Below the pieces are notes generated by a model, which made no database searches, was not told where the DNA came from, and was given only the letters and a program-made list of their open reading frames with translations. Made by a program: the position numbers and the translations under genes. From Massilia antarctica (lineage in GTDB: Bacteria; Pseudomonadota; Gammaproteobacteria; Burkholderiales; Burkholderiaceae_D), in the NCBI RefSeq assembly GCF_015689335.1, contig NZ_CP065053.1, positions 5,766,001-5,830,000 on the forward strand: a stretch of DNA of 64,000 nucleotides, written 5' to 3'. Positions 33,170 through 41,833 of the stretch are shown here, one piece after another. How positions within the stretch are numbered: the stretch's first letter is position 1; each line of letters begins with the position of its first letter.

Positions 33170-34621
33170 ATGAGCCAAGACCAACAGATCACGACCGCAT
33201 CCGGCATTCCGGTTGCCGACAACCAGAACTCCATCAGCGCGGGCCCGCGCGGCCCCTTGCTGCTGCAGGATTTTCACCTGATCGAAAAGCTCCAGCACTT
33301 CAACCGCGAGCGCATTCCCGAGCGCGTGGTGCATGCCAAAGGTTCGGGCGCTTACGGCAGCTTCACGGTCACGCACGACATCAGCCACTTCACCAAGGCC
33401 AAACTGTTCAGCGCCATCGGCAAGAAAACCGAGACCTTCGCGCGCTTCTCCACCGTTGGCGGAGAACGCGGCAGCGCCGACACCGAACGCGATCCGCGCG
33501 GTTTCGCTGTGCGGTTTTATACCGAAGAAGGCAACTGGGACCTGGTTGGCAACAACACGCCGATGTTCTTCATCAAGGACCCGATCAAGTTCCCCGACTT
33601 CGTCCACACCCAAAAGCGCTGCCCGCGCAGCAACCTCAAGTCGCCCACCATGATGTTCGATTTCTGGAGCAAGGCCCCGGAAAGCCTGCACCAGGTGACG
33701 ATGCTGTTTTCCGACCGCGGCACCCCGGACGGCTACCGCCACATGGACGGTTTCGGCAGCCACACCTATAGCCTGATCAACGCCGCCGGCGAACGTGTCT
33801 ACGTGAAGTGGCACTTCAAGACGCGCCAGGGCATCAAGAACCTGAGTGCCGCCGACGCCGCGCGCATCGCCGGCGAAGACCCGGATTACGCCCAGCGCGA
33901 CCTGTTCGGCGCCATCGAACGCGGCGAGTTTCCGCAATGGGAAGTGCGCCTCCAGGTGGCAACCGAGCAGCAGTTGGACGACTGGGAAGCGCGCACCGGC
34001 TGGAATCCGTTCGACCTGACCAAGGTCTGGCCGCACCGCGACTTCCCGCTGCACCCGGTCGGCATCTTCGAACTCAATCGCAATCCCGACAATTACCACG
34101 CCGAAGTCGAACAGGTGGCGTTTTCGCCGGCCAACGCGGTGCCGGGCATGGGCTACTCTCCGGACAAGATGCTGCAAGGCCGCCTGTTCGCCTACCACGA
34201 CGCCCAGTTGTACCGCGTCGGCACCAACCACCAGCACTTGCCGGTCAACGCGCCCCGCTGCCCGATCCACAACCAGCAGCGTGACGGCACGATGGCGGTG
34301 CATAACGGCGGCGCGGCGCAGAACTACGCCACCGTCAACGCGGTCGGCAGCGCCCCCCGCGGCATGGGTCACGGCGAGCCTGAACTGGGACTGCGCGGCG
34401 GGGCCGCCCGCTTCGATGGGCGCGGCGTGGAAGACGATTACACCCAGGCCGGCAATCTGTTCCGCCTCCTCACCGCGCAGGAGAAACTGAACCTATGCGC
34501 CAACCTGGCCGGTCCCTTAAGCCAGGTGAGCGACGAGATCCTGCAGCGCCAGCTGGCGCACTTCGACAAGGCCGACAGCGCTTACGGCGCCGGTGTGCGG
34601 GCCGCGCTGAACATCAGGTAA
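33170..34621 (+). CDS. Monofunctional heme catalase
   Basis: A 483-residue small-subunit catalase. It shows the distal His region RIPERVVHAKGSGAYGSF, the Asn region LVGNNTPMFFIKDP, and the heme-ligand Tyr in RLFAYHDAQLYRVG, all in the expected order. Decomposes H2O2 in the cytoplasm. Length and the SFTVTHDI/ARFSTVGGERGSAD segments fit the clade III type (KatA/KatB-like). ATG 33170 follows a GAGGAG ribosome-binding site. It is convergent with ligD, only 15 bp separating the stops. Confidence 0.96.
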   Translation: MSQDQQITTASGIPVADNQNSISAGPRGPLLLQDFHLIEKLQHFNRERIPERVVHAKGSGAYGSFTVTHDISHFTKAKLFSAIGKKTETFARFSTVGGERGSADTERDPRGFAVRFYTEEGNWDLVGNNTPMFFIKDPIKFPDFVHTQKRCPRSNLKSPTMMFDFWSKAPESLHQVTMLFSDRGTPDGYRHMDGFGSHTYSLINAAGERVYVKWHFKTRQGIKNLSAADAARIAGEDPDYAQRDLFGAIERGEFPQWEVRLQVATEQQLDDWEARTGWNPFDLTKVWPHRDFPLHPVGIFELNRNPDNYHAEVEQVAFSPANAVPGMGYSPDKMLQGRLFAYHDAQLYRVGTNHQHLPVNAPRCPIHNQQRDGTMAVHNGGAAQNYATVNAVGSAPRGMGHGEPELGLRGGAARFDGRGVEDDYTQAGNLFRLLTAQEKLNLCANLAGPLSQVSDEILQRQLAHFDKADSAYGAGVRAALNIR

Positions 34622-34636
34622 GGCGGCCCAGGCGCT

Positions 34637-37216
34637 TTATTCCTTCTTGAAGCCCAGCTTCATCATGGCGGCCGCCAGCGTTTTGGCGGCCTTCGCGTAG
34701 CCATCCCACGGCTCATTGCCGCGATCGAGCCGCGTGTGCGCGTTGTGCACGGTCCACTGGTCGCCCGATTTGAGGGCGGCCAGTTCGTCCCACCCGACCG
34801 GCACCGAAATCCCCAGCCCGGGCCGCACGCGCGCCGACCACGCGCAGGCGGTGGTGGCGCCCCGCCCGTTGCGCAGGTAATCGATGAAGATCTTGCCGAC
34901 CCGGTTTTTCGGCCCGCTCTTGAATGCAAAGCGGTCCGGCAAGGTAGCCGCCAGATGGCGCACCACCTCCTGCGAAAAATCCTTCACCGTGTCCCAATCG
35001 AGGCCGCCCTTGAGCGGCACCACCACGTGCAAGCCCTTGCCGCCGCTGGTCTTCAGAAACGATGGCAGGCCAAGTTCGTCGAGAAAAGCGTGCATCAGCT
35101 GCGCCGCTTCCTGGATGGCGGCCCAGTCGACACCCTCGCCCGGGTCCAGGTCGAACACCATGCGGTTGGGCGTCTCATAGCTTTTGCCGATGGCGTTCTG
35201 GGTATGGAACTCCACCACGTTCCACTGCGCGGCCGATAAAATGCCGCCCACGCTGCCCACCTCCAGCATCGGCGGGTGCTCGGGATCGAGCGCCGGTTCC
35301 ATCTGCTTCACGCCGGGCAGCTTGCCCACCTCCGAATGCTTCTGGAAAAACAGTTCGCCGCCCACGCCGGATGGCGCGCGCACCAGCGACACCGGCCGGC
35401 CCTTGAGATGCTCCATCATCAGCGGGCCGACCAGCGCGTAATAGCGAATCAGTTCGATCTTGGTGGTGCCGCTTTGTTCGTCGATGACGCGTTCGCCGTG
35501 GGTGATCTTGAGGGTGGCCGGCAGGGTGGTCTCCGGCGCGTCCGGCTCCGCCTTCGCTTTCGGTCCTGCCTTGGCCTTGGTCTTGGCTTGCGTTGTTGTC
35601 TGGGTCTGCATCACATCCTCCACATGGTTGGCCACTTCGCGCCGGATTCCCCTGGCTGGTTTGTCGCTGCGCAGGCCCTGGAAAACGGCATGGCGGATCG
35701 CCCCCGCACTGGTCCACTCGGCAAAGCTGACCTCCGCGACCAGCTTTGGCTTGACCCAGTGATGCTTGCGGCCCGCGACCGCCTTGGGCGGGAACGGGCT
35801 CTCGTCGGTATCGAGGGCGCTTAATTTGTCTTTCAGGTCATTCAGCACGGCTTGCGTGAAGCCGCTGCCGACGTTGCCGGCGTACTGCAGCACGCCATCC
35901 TTGTCGTGAGTCCCCAGCAGCAGTGAGCCGATACCGGCGCGCGAGCCTTGCGGGTCGGTATAGCCTCCGATGACGAATTCCTGGCGCTGGCCGCATTTGA
36001 GCTTGATCCAGTCGGGAGAGCGGCGCGAGACGTAACGCGAGTCGCGCCGCTTGCCGATCACCCCTTCCAGCCCCAGCTTGCAGGCGGCAACGACCAGTTC
36101 CTCGGGATCGGTGCCGAATTCGCTTGAGAACCGCACGGCGTCCGACGGCGCCTTTTCCAGCGCGGCGCCGAGCAGTGCGCGGCGCGCTTCGAGCGGCACG
36201 TCACGCTGGTCGTAGCCCTTGAAGTAAGGTGCATCGAACACAAAATACACGATGTCGGCGGTATTCGAGCCATCGAAGGCCAGTTGCAGCAGGCCGAAAT
36301 CGGGCTTGCCATTCTCGTCGTGAACCACGATCTCGCCGTCGTACCAGCCGTCCGGCAGCTTGAGTCTGGCCAGTTCCTTGTGCAGTGGTTCGAGCTTGCG
36401 GGTCCAGTCGTGGCCATTGCGGGTGAACAGTTGCACCCGTTTGCCCTCGATCCGGGCCAGCAGGCGGTAGCCGTCGAACTTGACCTCGAAGATCCAGCCG
36501 GTCGGATCGGGCGGCGGTTGGTCGACCAGGGTCGCCAGTTCCGGCGACAGCGTGGCTGGCAGCGCCGCCTTGACCGCACCCTCGGGCATTCCACGGCCGC
36601 CGGCCTTGGGAGCCGCTTTCACGGGTGCTGCGGCCCTGGCCTTCGATTTCAACCCTTTGGCGCCCGGCATGGGCAGTTTGCTGACGCTGTCAGGCATCTC
36701 GTCGACCACCGAGAACTCGGCGGCCGGCCTGGCGTAATCGTCCTTTTCCTTGATCAGCAGCCAGGGCTCCTGCTTTTCGCCCTTGCCCTTCATCCGTACC
36801 AGAACCCACTTGCCATGCATCTTATGGCCATGCATCTCGAACTTGAGGTTCCCGCTCTCGTAGCCCTTGCGCGGATCGTCGAGCGGCTGCCAGGTGCCTT
36901 TGTCCCAGATGATCACCTTGCCGGCGCCGTACTGCTTTTCCGGGATCGTGCCTTCGAAGCTGGAGTACGATATCGGATGATCCTCGACGTGCACCGCCAT
37001 CCGCTTGTCCCTGGTGTCGTAGCTCGGTCCCTTTGGCACGGCCCAGCTTTTCATGGTACCGTCCAATTCCAGCCTGAAGTCGTAGTGCAGGCGGCTGGCC
37101 CAGTGTTTCTGGATCACGAAGGTCAGGGCATCGGACGCCGGTTCGCCGCCGTCGGCCGGTTCGGACGTGATCGAGAAATTGCGCTTGGATTGATAGATTT
37201 TCAATGCATCCGGCAT
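34637..37216 (-). CDS. ligD: Multifunctional DNA ligase LigD (PE-LIG-POL)
   Basis: About 859 residues from ATG 37216. Domains in order are 3'-phosphoesterase (about 25-175, KHWASRLHYDFRLELDG, with HVEDHPISY), ATP-dependent ligase (about 215-520, with the adenylated Lys near 245 in FEVKFDGYRLLAR), and primase-polymerase (about 565-859, with FDLDPGEGVDW). This is the Pseudomonas order. Joins double-strand breaks with Ku. The open frame extends to 37663, but the extra N-terminus is antisense to another gene, so the start MPDALKIYQSKRNF was chosen. Confidence 0.96.
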   Translation of the reverse strand: MPDALKIYQSKRNFSITSEPADGGEPASDALTFVIQKHWASRLHYDFRLELDGTMKSWAVPKGPSYDTRDKRMAVHVEDHPISYSSFEGTIPEKQYGAGKVIIWDKGTWQPLDDPRKGYESGNLKFEMHGHKMHGKWVLVRMKGKGEKQEPWLLIKEKDDYARPAAEFSVVDEMPDSVSKLPMPGAKGLKSKARAAAPVKAAPKAGGRGMPEGAVKAALPATLSPELATLVDQPPPDPTGWIFEVKFDGYRLLARIEGKRVQLFTRNGHDWTRKLEPLHKELARLKLPDGWYDGEIVVHDENGKPDFGLLQLAFDGSNTADIVYFVFDAPYFKGYDQRDVPLEARRALLGAALEKAPSDAVRFSSEFGTDPEELVVAACKLGLEGVIGKRRDSRYVSRRSPDWIKLKCGQRQEFVIGGYTDPQGSRAGIGSLLLGTHDKDGVLQYAGNVGSGFTQAVLNDLKDKLSALDTDESPFPPKAVAGRKHHWVKPKLVAEVSFAEWTSAGAIRHAVFQGLRSDKPARGIRREVANHVEDVMQTQTTTQAKTKAKAGPKAKAEPDAPETTLPATLKITHGERVIDEQSGTTKIELIRYYALVGPLMMEHLKGRPVSLVRAPSGVGGELFFQKHSEVGKLPGVKQMEPALDPEHPPMLEVGSVGGILSAAQWNVVEFHTQNAIGKSYETPNRMVFDLDPGEGVDWAAIQEAAQLMHAFLDELGLPSFLKTSGGKGLHVVVPLKGGLDWDTVKDFSQEVVRHLAATLPDRFAFKSGPKNRVGKIFIDYLRNGRGATTACAWSARVRPGLGISVPVGWDELAALKSGDQWTVHNAHTRLDRGNEPWDGYAKAAKTLAAAMMKLGFKKE

Positions 37217-37402
37217 GGCGCGAACCTTGGCTGAGTAGTTTTTGGCGAGTCTAGCGCCGGGCAGGCCGGACGACTGTTCGCCAGCTAACTGAGCTGATTG
37301 TAAGTAGTTGTAAATCGCGTCAACTGATGTGCATGTCGCCGCGTTAGTGACTCTGTAGCACCCAAGAATTGCTCCACCATATAACCACACTGAGGAAACA
37401 CC

Positions 37403-37750
37403 ATGAAAAAAGTTATCGCATCGTTGATCGCCGGTCTGTTCGCTACCTCGGTTTTCGCCCAGGCTCCTGCCGCTCCTGCTACTCCTGCCGCACCAGCTGC
37501 CAAAGCAGCAGCAAAAGAAACGAAAGCAGTTGCCAAAGCCGACGCTAAAGAAGCCAAAGCCGACGCAAAAGCGGATGCAAAAGTAGAAAAAGTAAACGCC
37601 GAAGCCAAGTCGGACGTCGCCGTCGCCCACGCCGATGCCACCAAAAAGAAAGCCAAAGCGCATTCGAGAGCCAAAAAAGCCAAAGCAGAAGCCAAAGCCG
37701 ACAAAGCTGTCGACAATGCAGAAGCCAAAAAAGACGCAGCAATGAAGTAA
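37403..37750 (+). CDS. Ala/Lys-rich exported low-complexity protein, 115 aa
   Basis: Signal peptide MKKVIASLIAGLFATSVFAQ, followed by an Ala/Pro stretch (APAAPATPAAPAAKAAA) and about 75 residues of imperfect repeats built on KADAKEAK/KAEAKAD-type units. The mature protein is highly basic and helical, with no Cys or aromatic residues. It resembles acid-shock or histone-like extracytoplasmic proteins in composition only. A strong rho-independent terminator follows, so it is monocistronic. GC content is lower than that of its neighbours. Confidence 0.75.
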   Translation: MKKVIASLIAGLFATSVFAQAPAAPATPAAPAAKAAAKETKAVAKADAKEAKADAKADAKVEKVNAEAKSDVAVAHADATKKKAKAHSRAKKAKAEAKADKAVDNAEAKKDAAMK

Positions 37751-37769
37751 GTTTTACCGGTAGTGAGAA

Positions 37770-37799
37770 GAAAAAGACAGCCTGCCTGTCTTTTTTTTC
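37770..37799 (+). terminator. Rho-independent terminator after the Ala/Lys-rich gene
   Basis: Stem AAAAGACAG / CTGTCTTTT around CCTGC, followed by a run of eight or more T. It begins about 20 nt after the stop codon. Confidence 0.85.
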
Positions 37800-37897
37800 G
37801 TCCGCACGGGCCATCTACTTTTTGTCGTTATGCACAAAAATGTGCCCAAAGGAATGGTCTGAGGCTTGTCGAACTGGCAGTCATCAAGGACATCATC

Positions 37898-38461
37898 GTG
37901 AAAAATTCGGGCAACATCGTCGCCATTCATGGTCATCCATTCGACACGTCGATTAAACATTTCTCGCTCAATTCCGATATCGATATGGACGAACTCAAGA
38001 AGCTTGCCGAGTTTTGGCAACTTGAGTCCGCCAGCTTCGCAGGGAGAAACCTTGATGACATCGGACTGCGCCACGTGTGCAATGTGGCGTCCATTGAGGA
38101 CCTCAACTTGCAATGGACCGAAATTTCCGATCAAGGTCTACGCTGTCTTGCGAAATTGCCGCGACTTGCGAGTCTTAGACTGAAAGAGAACGATCAGCTG
38201 ACGAACGAATGCGTTGAACATCTGACCAAGCTGGATAATTTGGTCGATTTGCAGATCCATGGGACGTCCATCGATCAGCAGGGACTGAAACAACTGGGAT
38301 GCATGAAAAATTTGAAACGACTGTGCATCGATTCCGACAACTGCGGCGAGTCGATCGAGACTGTAAAAGCACTCTCGCTGCAAATACCGGACTGTGCCAT
38401 TTTAGTTAAAGGACACGGCGAATTTTGTGAAGGGCAATTCGACGGTAAATGGCTCGCTTGA
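37898..38461 (+). CDS. Leucine-rich-repeat protein, 187 aa
   Basis: About five LRR-type units are visible, for example LRHVCNVASIEDLNLQWTEI, GLRCLAKLPRLASLRLKEN, CVEHLTKLDNLVDLQIHGTSI and GLKQLGCMKNLKRLCIDSD, which stack into a short solenoid. No signal peptide or enzyme domain is present, so it is probably a cytoplasmic interaction protein. The frame is open from 37763, but that would start inside the terminator. I chose GTG 37898, preceded by AAGGA nine nt upstream. Codon use is less GC-rich than that of the neighbours. The family is not known beyond the repeat. Confidence 0.65.
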   Translation: MKNSGNIVAIHGHPFDTSIKHFSLNSDIDMDELKKLAEFWQLESASFAGRNLDDIGLRHVCNVASIEDLNLQWTEISDQGLRCLAKLPRLASLRLKENDQLTNECVEHLTKLDNLVDLQIHGTSIDQQGLKQLGCMKNLKRLCIDSDNCGESIETVKALSLQIPDCAILVKGHGEFCEGQFDGKWLA

Positions 38462-38635
38462 ATAAGGACGATCGACGCGGCACTCAAGTGCGCCGGGTTA
38501 CTCGGGCGGGAACGCCGCTACACCATTGACGGGATGTCCTGCAATGCTATCGGCCACCCGGCGCAAGCCGGCGTCGGAGGAAGTAGCGCCGGACGCTGTG
38601 CGCTCGGCGGCCAAGGGTCACACCGCGATGGAGCT

Positions 38636-39709
38636 TCAGCGCTTGATTGCCGCAATCCGGGCCAGCATCTCGTCCGGCACCTGATAGTCGGGATAGGCGA
38701 CGCGGAATTTGGTCCACTCGGCCAGCGCGTCGCTTTTCAGGTCGGCCTTGAGCATGGTGTCGATCACCGACAGCCAGTCGCGCGCGCGCTTGGCATGCAT
38801 CGTTTCCTGATCCGCGCGCGGCGCGGCCGCGGCCTTCCCTGCCGTACGGTCAGCCGACGCTTCATTCCGGGAGAACCGTTCAGACGGAGCCTCGGCACTG
38901 CGCCTCGCCTCGACAGGCACCCGTTCCGACGCCGCAGCGGCACCCATTTTCATGGCCGGCGGGGCCGCCGCGGTTTCTGGTTCTGCCAATACGCGCGATG
39001 GCGTCGGCGATGGCGCTGTCGTGTAGTTCTCGTGCATTCGCGCTTTTGGCTCCGAACCGAAGCCTGCCAGCGCGCCCTCCACAGCCGGTGGCGGCGCGGA
39101 GGGTTTGGAAAGCGCCTGCCCGACAGGCGGCGGCGCCGGCGGCGCGGCTGCGATTATCGGAGCCTGCGGTAATGGCGCCGGCGGCGCTGGTTTCACCGAC
39201 GGCGGGGAGGCAAGCCCCGAGGGTGGCGGTTCATGCGCCGGCGGGGCAGCGGCCACCGCCACCGGCGGCGGTGGAGGCGCCGTCGCCACCTCCGCATTCA
39301 CGGGTGCCGGGCGCGGCGCTGCGGGCGCCTGCGGCGCCATCTCGGCGGCAGCCTGGTCCAGCGCCACCACGGACGCCGCAGCCATCTCCTTTTCCTTGCG
39401 CGCCCCGCCACCCTGGTACAGCTGGTGTCCGAGCACGCCCGCGAGCACCCCCGCCGCAATCCCGGCCGGAATGCGCCAGCGCCGGCCCAGGCCTGGCGCC
39501 AGGCGCGGGGACGCATCGCCACCGGCGGCATCGTTGGCCGCCGCCGGCCGCGCCTCCTGCGCCAGCCCCGACTTCACATACCCGAGAATCGCCGCATCGA
39601 GCCGCGGGCTGGAAGCGGGCTGGGTCAACCCCCGCAGACGGCGCGACAGATCGTCTTCCCCACGCAGGAAGGCGTCGAATTCCTCGTCGCTCATGTCATC
39701 GTTGTTCAC
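38636..39709 (-). CDS. Membrane-anchored Pro/Ala-rich anti-sigma-type protein
   Basis: A 357-residue protein. A short acidic cytoplasmic head (about 1-75, MSDEEFDAFLRGEDDLSRRLRGL) precedes one membrane segment (about 79-97, RIPAGIAAGVLAGVLGHQL). A long Pro/Ala-rich periplasmic region (about 100-300) and a C-terminal helical domain (DWLSVIDTMLKADLKSDALAEW) follow. It overlaps the ECF sigma gene by 14 nt and is therefore its likely anti-sigma partner. It lacks Cys, so it is not a zinc anti-sigma factor. The helical C-terminus may be the signal sensor; this is inference. Confidence 0.75.
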   Translation of the reverse strand: MNNDDMSDEEFDAFLRGEDDLSRRLRGLTQPASSPRLDAAILGYVKSGLAQEARPAAANDAAGGDASPRLAPGLGRRWRIPAGIAAGVLAGVLGHQLYQGGGARKEKEMAAASVVALDQAAAEMAPQAPAAPRPAPVNAEVATAPPPPPVAVAAAPPAHEPPPSGLASPPSVKPAPPAPLPQAPIIAAAPPAPPPVGQALSKPSAPPPAVEGALAGFGSEPKARMHENYTTAPSPTPSRVLAEPETAAAPPAMKMGAAAASERVPVEARRSAEAPSERFSRNEASADRTAGKAAAAPRADQETMHAKRARDWLSVIDTMLKADLKSDALAEWTKFRVAYPDYQVPDEMLARIAAIKR

Positions 39710-40277
39710 TCAGTCTCCCTTCGCGCAGTTTCCGCATGGCGTAGCGCAGCCGGCTCTTGACCGTTTCCACCGGCGCTGCCACCAGGGCCGCGATGTCTTC
39801 GAGGCTCATGCCGCAAAACTGCTGCAATACCAGCGCCTCTTTCTGCTCGCTCGGCAAACCGGCCAGCGCCACGTGCAGGCTGTCGTACTGCTGCTTCTGT
39901 TCGAGCGCGACGTCCGGCGAAACCACATCCTGCGCCGCATCGGCCAGCGAGTCAAATACGTCCCGGCCATCGGTGCCGCTGCCCAGTTCCGCGGCCAGCA
40001 CCGGTTGATGCTGGCGCAGCAGGTCGAGCAGGCGATTGCGGGCGATCTGGTAAAGATAGGTGCGAAACGCCGCCTCCGGCTGGTAGCGGCTGCGCGCATG
40101 ATGCAGGTTGATCCAGCTATCCTGTACGATTTCGTCGACCCAGTCAGCGCGCGGCGAACGCCAGGCGACGAAGCGGTACAGGCCCGCATGGTGACGGCGA
40201 TAGAGCTCCTCGAAGGCGACCAGGTCGCCATCGCGGTAGCGCAGCATCAGCTGCTCGTCTTGTAAGGTGGCGGGCAT
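39696..40277 (-). CDS. ECF sigma-70 family RNA polymerase sigma factor
   Basis: About 193 residues. Region 2 shows AFEELYRRHHAGLYRFVAWRS, DWVDEIVQDSWINLHHARSRYQPEAAFRTYLYQIARNRLLDLLR; region 4 shows LPSEQKEALVLQQFCGMSLEDIAALV with VETVKSRLRYAMRKLRE. This is a normal two-domain ECF sigma factor. ATG 40277 (MPATLQDEQLML) is preferred; the frame opens at 40340 without support. It is co-transcribed with the overlapping membrane protein that probably restrains it. The target regulon is unknown. Confidence 0.9.
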   Translation of the reverse strand: MPATLQDEQLMLRYRDGDLVAFEELYRRHHAGLYRFVAWRSPRADWVDEIVQDSWINLHHARSRYQPEAAFRTYLYQIARNRLLDLLRQHQPVLAAELGSGTDGRDVFDSLADAAQDVVSPDVALEQKQQYDSLHVALAGLPSEQKEALVLQQFCGMSLEDIAALVAAPVETVKSRLRYAMRKLREGRLSEQR

Positions 40278-40314
40278 GTGCGGCCATTGTATGGCCTGCC
40301 CTGTGAATACGCAA

Positions 40315-40340
40315 TTGCCGCGGCAGGAAAGCCGCGGCAA
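40315..40340. terminator. Strong hairpin between the RND operon end and the ECF sigma gene
   Basis: A perfect 10-bp stem TTGCCGCGGC / GCCGCGGCAA with an AGGAAA loop lies about 40 nt after the stop of the efflux operon. There is no long T-run, so it is a likely but imperfect terminator. Confidence 0.5.
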
Positions 40341-40378
40341 CGCGATGGTGGGAATTTTACTTGATGCTTACTGGATGA

Positions 40379-41833
40379 TTACTGCCAGCCGCCACCCAAG
40401 GAGCGGATCAGCGCCACCGTGGTCACGGCGCGGTCGCCGCGCAGCTTGACCGCGTTGCGTTCGACCGCGGCCAGGTTGCGCTGGGAGTCGAGCAGGTCGA
40501 GATAGCTCGAACGGCCCGCCTGATACAGTTTCTGCGCCAGGTCGGCCGAACGGCGCGCCGATACCACCGCCGCATCGGTCTGCTCCGTCTGGCCTGCCAA
40601 AATGCGCAGGCCGGCCAGGTTGTCCTCGACCTCGGCGAAGGCCACCAGCACGTTCTGGCGGTAGGTCGCAACCGACTCCTCCAGCACCGCTTCGCTGCGC
40701 GCGATATTGGCCTTGTTGCGGCCACCATCGATGATCGGCATCGACAGCAGCGCACCCAGCACCCATGAACGCGCGCTCCAGCTGAACAGATTGCCGCCGC
40801 TGCCGGACTCGGTGCCCAGGCCGCCGGTCAGGCTCAGGGACGGGTACATCGCCGTCCTGGCCACGCCAATGCGGGCGTTCGCGGCGATCATGGCGCGCTG
40901 GGCGGCGGTGATGTCGGGACGGCGCTCCAGCAGTGACGATGGCAGCCCGGCCGGAATGGCCGGCAGCAGCGCCGACTCCACCAGCGGGTTGACGTCGGCG
41001 CTGAACATGGCCGCCGGTTTCCCCAGCAGCACCGCCAGCGCGTGTTCGTACTGCACGCGCTGACGCTGCAAGCCGATCGCCTCGGCCTTCACCGTCGACA
41101 GTTCGGTCCTGGCGCGAGCCAGGTCGAATTCGCCGATGTCGCCATTATCGTAGCGGCTCTGGTTCACTTTCACGCTTTGCGTGCGCAGGTCCACGGTGCG
41201 CGCCAGGGTCGCCAGTTCGGCGTCGGTTTCGCGCAGCTTGAAGTAGGTCTGCGCCACGTCGGCCTGCAAGGCCAGCAAGACCGACTTGTAGGTCGCCTCG
41301 GAGACTTGCGCGTCGGCGCGCGAGGCGCTGACATTGGCGGCCACGCGGCCGAACAGATCGAGCTCGTAACTGGCCGTCAGCCTGGCCTGGTACACATTGC
41401 CCGGTGCAACCGGCGCATCGTCGGCCAAACCGCGCGAGACGCCCGACGTGCGGCTGCGCTGCGCGCCCATGCCCGCCCCCACCTGCGGCGAACGGTCCGC
41501 CTCGGCCAAGCCGGCCAGCGCCCTGGCCTGCTTGACCCGCGCCGCGGCCACCGCCAGGCTGGCGTTGGCGTCGGTCGCCTCGCGGATCAAGGCGGTCAGG
41601 TTGGCGTCGTTAAACGCCAGCCACCATTCGCCGCGCGCCTGCCCTTCGGCCGGCTGCGCCACCTTCCAGCGCGTGCCGTCGGCCGCCTGCAACGGCTCGG
41701 ACGACTCCTTGAAACTCGACGGCATGTCGAGCGCCGGCGCTTTCAGTTCCGGCACGCTGGAACAGGCCACCAGCAGCAGCGCCGCCAGCAAGGGCGCGAC
41801 GCGCCTGGTGATCGTTCTCGTCATATCAGTCAT
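40379..41833 (-). CDS. RND efflux outer-membrane lipoprotein (OprM/NodT family)
   Basis: About 484 residues. The lipoprotein signal peptide RVAPLLAALLLVACSSVPELK has its lipobox Cys in LVACSS. Two repeated TolC-type halves follow, with the characteristic ASYELDLFGRVAANVSASRAD and LERRPDITAAQRAMIAANARIGVARTAMYPSLSLTGG segments. It forms the outer-membrane channel of the tripartite pump. ATG 41833 overlaps the inner-membrane pump stop (TAATG); ATG 41824 is an alternative. Last gene of the operon. Confidence 0.93.
   Translation of the reverse strand: MTDMTRTITRRVAPLLAALLLVACSSVPELKAPALDMPSSFKESSEPLQAADGTRWKVAQPAEGQARGEWWLAFNDANLTALIREATDANASLAVAAARVKQARALAGLAEADRSPQVGAGMGAQRSRTSGVSRGLADDAPVAPGNVYQARLTASYELDLFGRVAANVSASRADAQVSEATYKSVLLALQADVAQTYFKLRETDAELATLARTVDLRTQSVKVNQSRYDNGDIGEFDLARARTELSTVKAEAIGLQRQRVQYEHALAVLLGKPAAMFSADVNPLVESALLPAIPAGLPSSLLERRPDITAAQRAMIAANARIGVARTAMYPSLSLTGGLGTESGSGGNLFSWSARSWVLGALLSMPIIDGGRNKANIARSEAVLEESVATYRQNVLVAFAEVEDNLAGLRILAGQTEQTDAAVVSARRSADLAQKLYQAGRSSYLDLLDSQRNLAAVERNAVKLRGDRAVTTVALIRSLGGGWQ

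Noticed and set aside
37217..37663. N-terminal extension of LigD
   Set aside because: The extra 149 residues are Phe/Cys/Gly-rich and antisense to the Ala/Lys-rich exported protein gene; the family start lies at 37216.
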